64,000 nt of DNA from assembly GCF_020829625.1 (NCBI RefSeq), contig NZ_JAIVFX010000015.1, positions 1 through 64,000 on the forward strand, given 5' to 3'. Source of the stretch: Nostoc sp. XA010 (lineage in GTDB: Bacteria > Cyanobacteriota > Cyanobacteriia > Cyanobacteriales > Nostocaceae). The notes under the pieces were generated by a model. That model was not told where the DNA came from, ran no database searches, and worked only from the letters and a program-made list of their open reading frames with translations. Positions 63,707 through 64,000 of this stretch are shown in pieces; position 1 is the stretch's first letter, and each line of letters opens with the position of its first letter. A program made the translations under genes and the position numbers.

Positions 63707-64000
63707 CTACCACCCCCATCAGGGAGATGGTTTTTTACCTTATTACCCAACGAGCAACTTAAAGGGGCAGATATTGTAGGAAGCTTGATTCGATTATTAC
63801 TGGAAGTTAGTGCTCAGTTGACTTCCAAAAATTGCCGTTGCGCTTGCCTACTCCAAGAGTTTAAATCGGAAATGCCAATTCCAGAAGGTTTTCTTCCAAT
63901 TGGTTTTACTTCTTTAAATCTACTATCTGGGAATATTGTTAGCCATATTCATGACCTGTCTATGGATAATGACATGACTCTGACAACTCCAGCTACAAAC
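63707..64000 (+). other. Open frame running off the window end, start not found
   Basis: A frame open from 63707 to the window edge contains a protein-like stretch (EQLKGADIVGSLIRLLLEVSA, then a CRCACLL block). No ATG precedes this stretch in frame. A short ATG frame from 63678 (MSQFNLFF) lies in a different frame and ends soon, so a frameshift or an unusual start is possible. Only the gene's beginning would be present. Confidence 0.3.

Overview
The window comes from a filamentous, heterocyst-forming cyanobacterium of the Nostoc/Anabaena type. The evidence is a complete heterocyst-glycolipid (hgl) cluster with hetN and hetI, a beta-carboxysome operon, a phycobilisome-linked type of ferredoxin-NADP reductase, an RpaA-type response regulator, many GCGATCGC (HIP1) octamers, and the short tandem repeats and small palindromic repeats usual in these genomes. 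I recognised no rRNA, tRNA or CRISPR array.

Region 1 (about 1.4-19.3 kb) is the heterocyst envelope lipid locus: hglE-hglD-hglC-hglA-hglB in one direction, then hetN, and hetI convergent to it. The enzymes resemble a bacterial polyunsaturated-fatty-acid synthase (KS-AT-ACP-ACP-KR, KR-DH, KS-CLF-AT, PfaD-like ER). The chain is probably released by the HglB thioester reductase, and HetI would activate the carrier proteins. A miniature inverted-repeat element sits between hglE and hglD. This hetN lacks the RGSGR pentapeptide known from Anabaena HetN.

Region 2 (19.6-29.1 kb) is mixed. It holds small unknown proteins, a YheT-type hydrolase, rpaA, two small tandem peptides with double-glycine leaders followed by a terminator, a repeat-rich stretch with a decayed transposase, a SAM hydrolase (DUF62), and a set consisting of an unknown membrane protein, a membrane-anchored Hsp70-like ATPase and an MtfA-like peptidase.

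Region 3 (29.3-43.5 kb) has an EVE protein, a methyltransferase, a GT39 glycosyltransferase with a decayed copy of its 3' end nearby, and a MarR-controlled EmrAB-like efflux locus with repeated operator-like sites. It also has Uma2, MnmE and GNAT genes.

Region 4 (43.6-56.8 kb) is a CO2-concentrating island: a CmpR-like LysR regulator, ccmK2-K1-L-M-N-O on the minus strand, and, divergently, ndhF4-ndhD4-cupB for the NDH-1 CO2-uptake complex. CcmM has four Rubisco-small-subunit-like repeats and a clear internal start for its short form.

Region 5 (57.2-60.4 kb) is a compact three-gene minus-strand operon (DUF262 protein, DUF3696-type AAA ATPase, unknown protein) that looks like an uncharacterised defence-type system. 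Region 6 (60.6-64 kb) contains homoserine dehydrogenase and petH, the latter with an internal start for the short FNR isoform.

The strongest candidates for undescribed biology are the double-glycine peptide pair (22.8-23.2 kb), the DUF262/ATPase/unknown operon (57.2-60.4 kb) and the Hsp70-like membrane set (25.2-29.1 kb).
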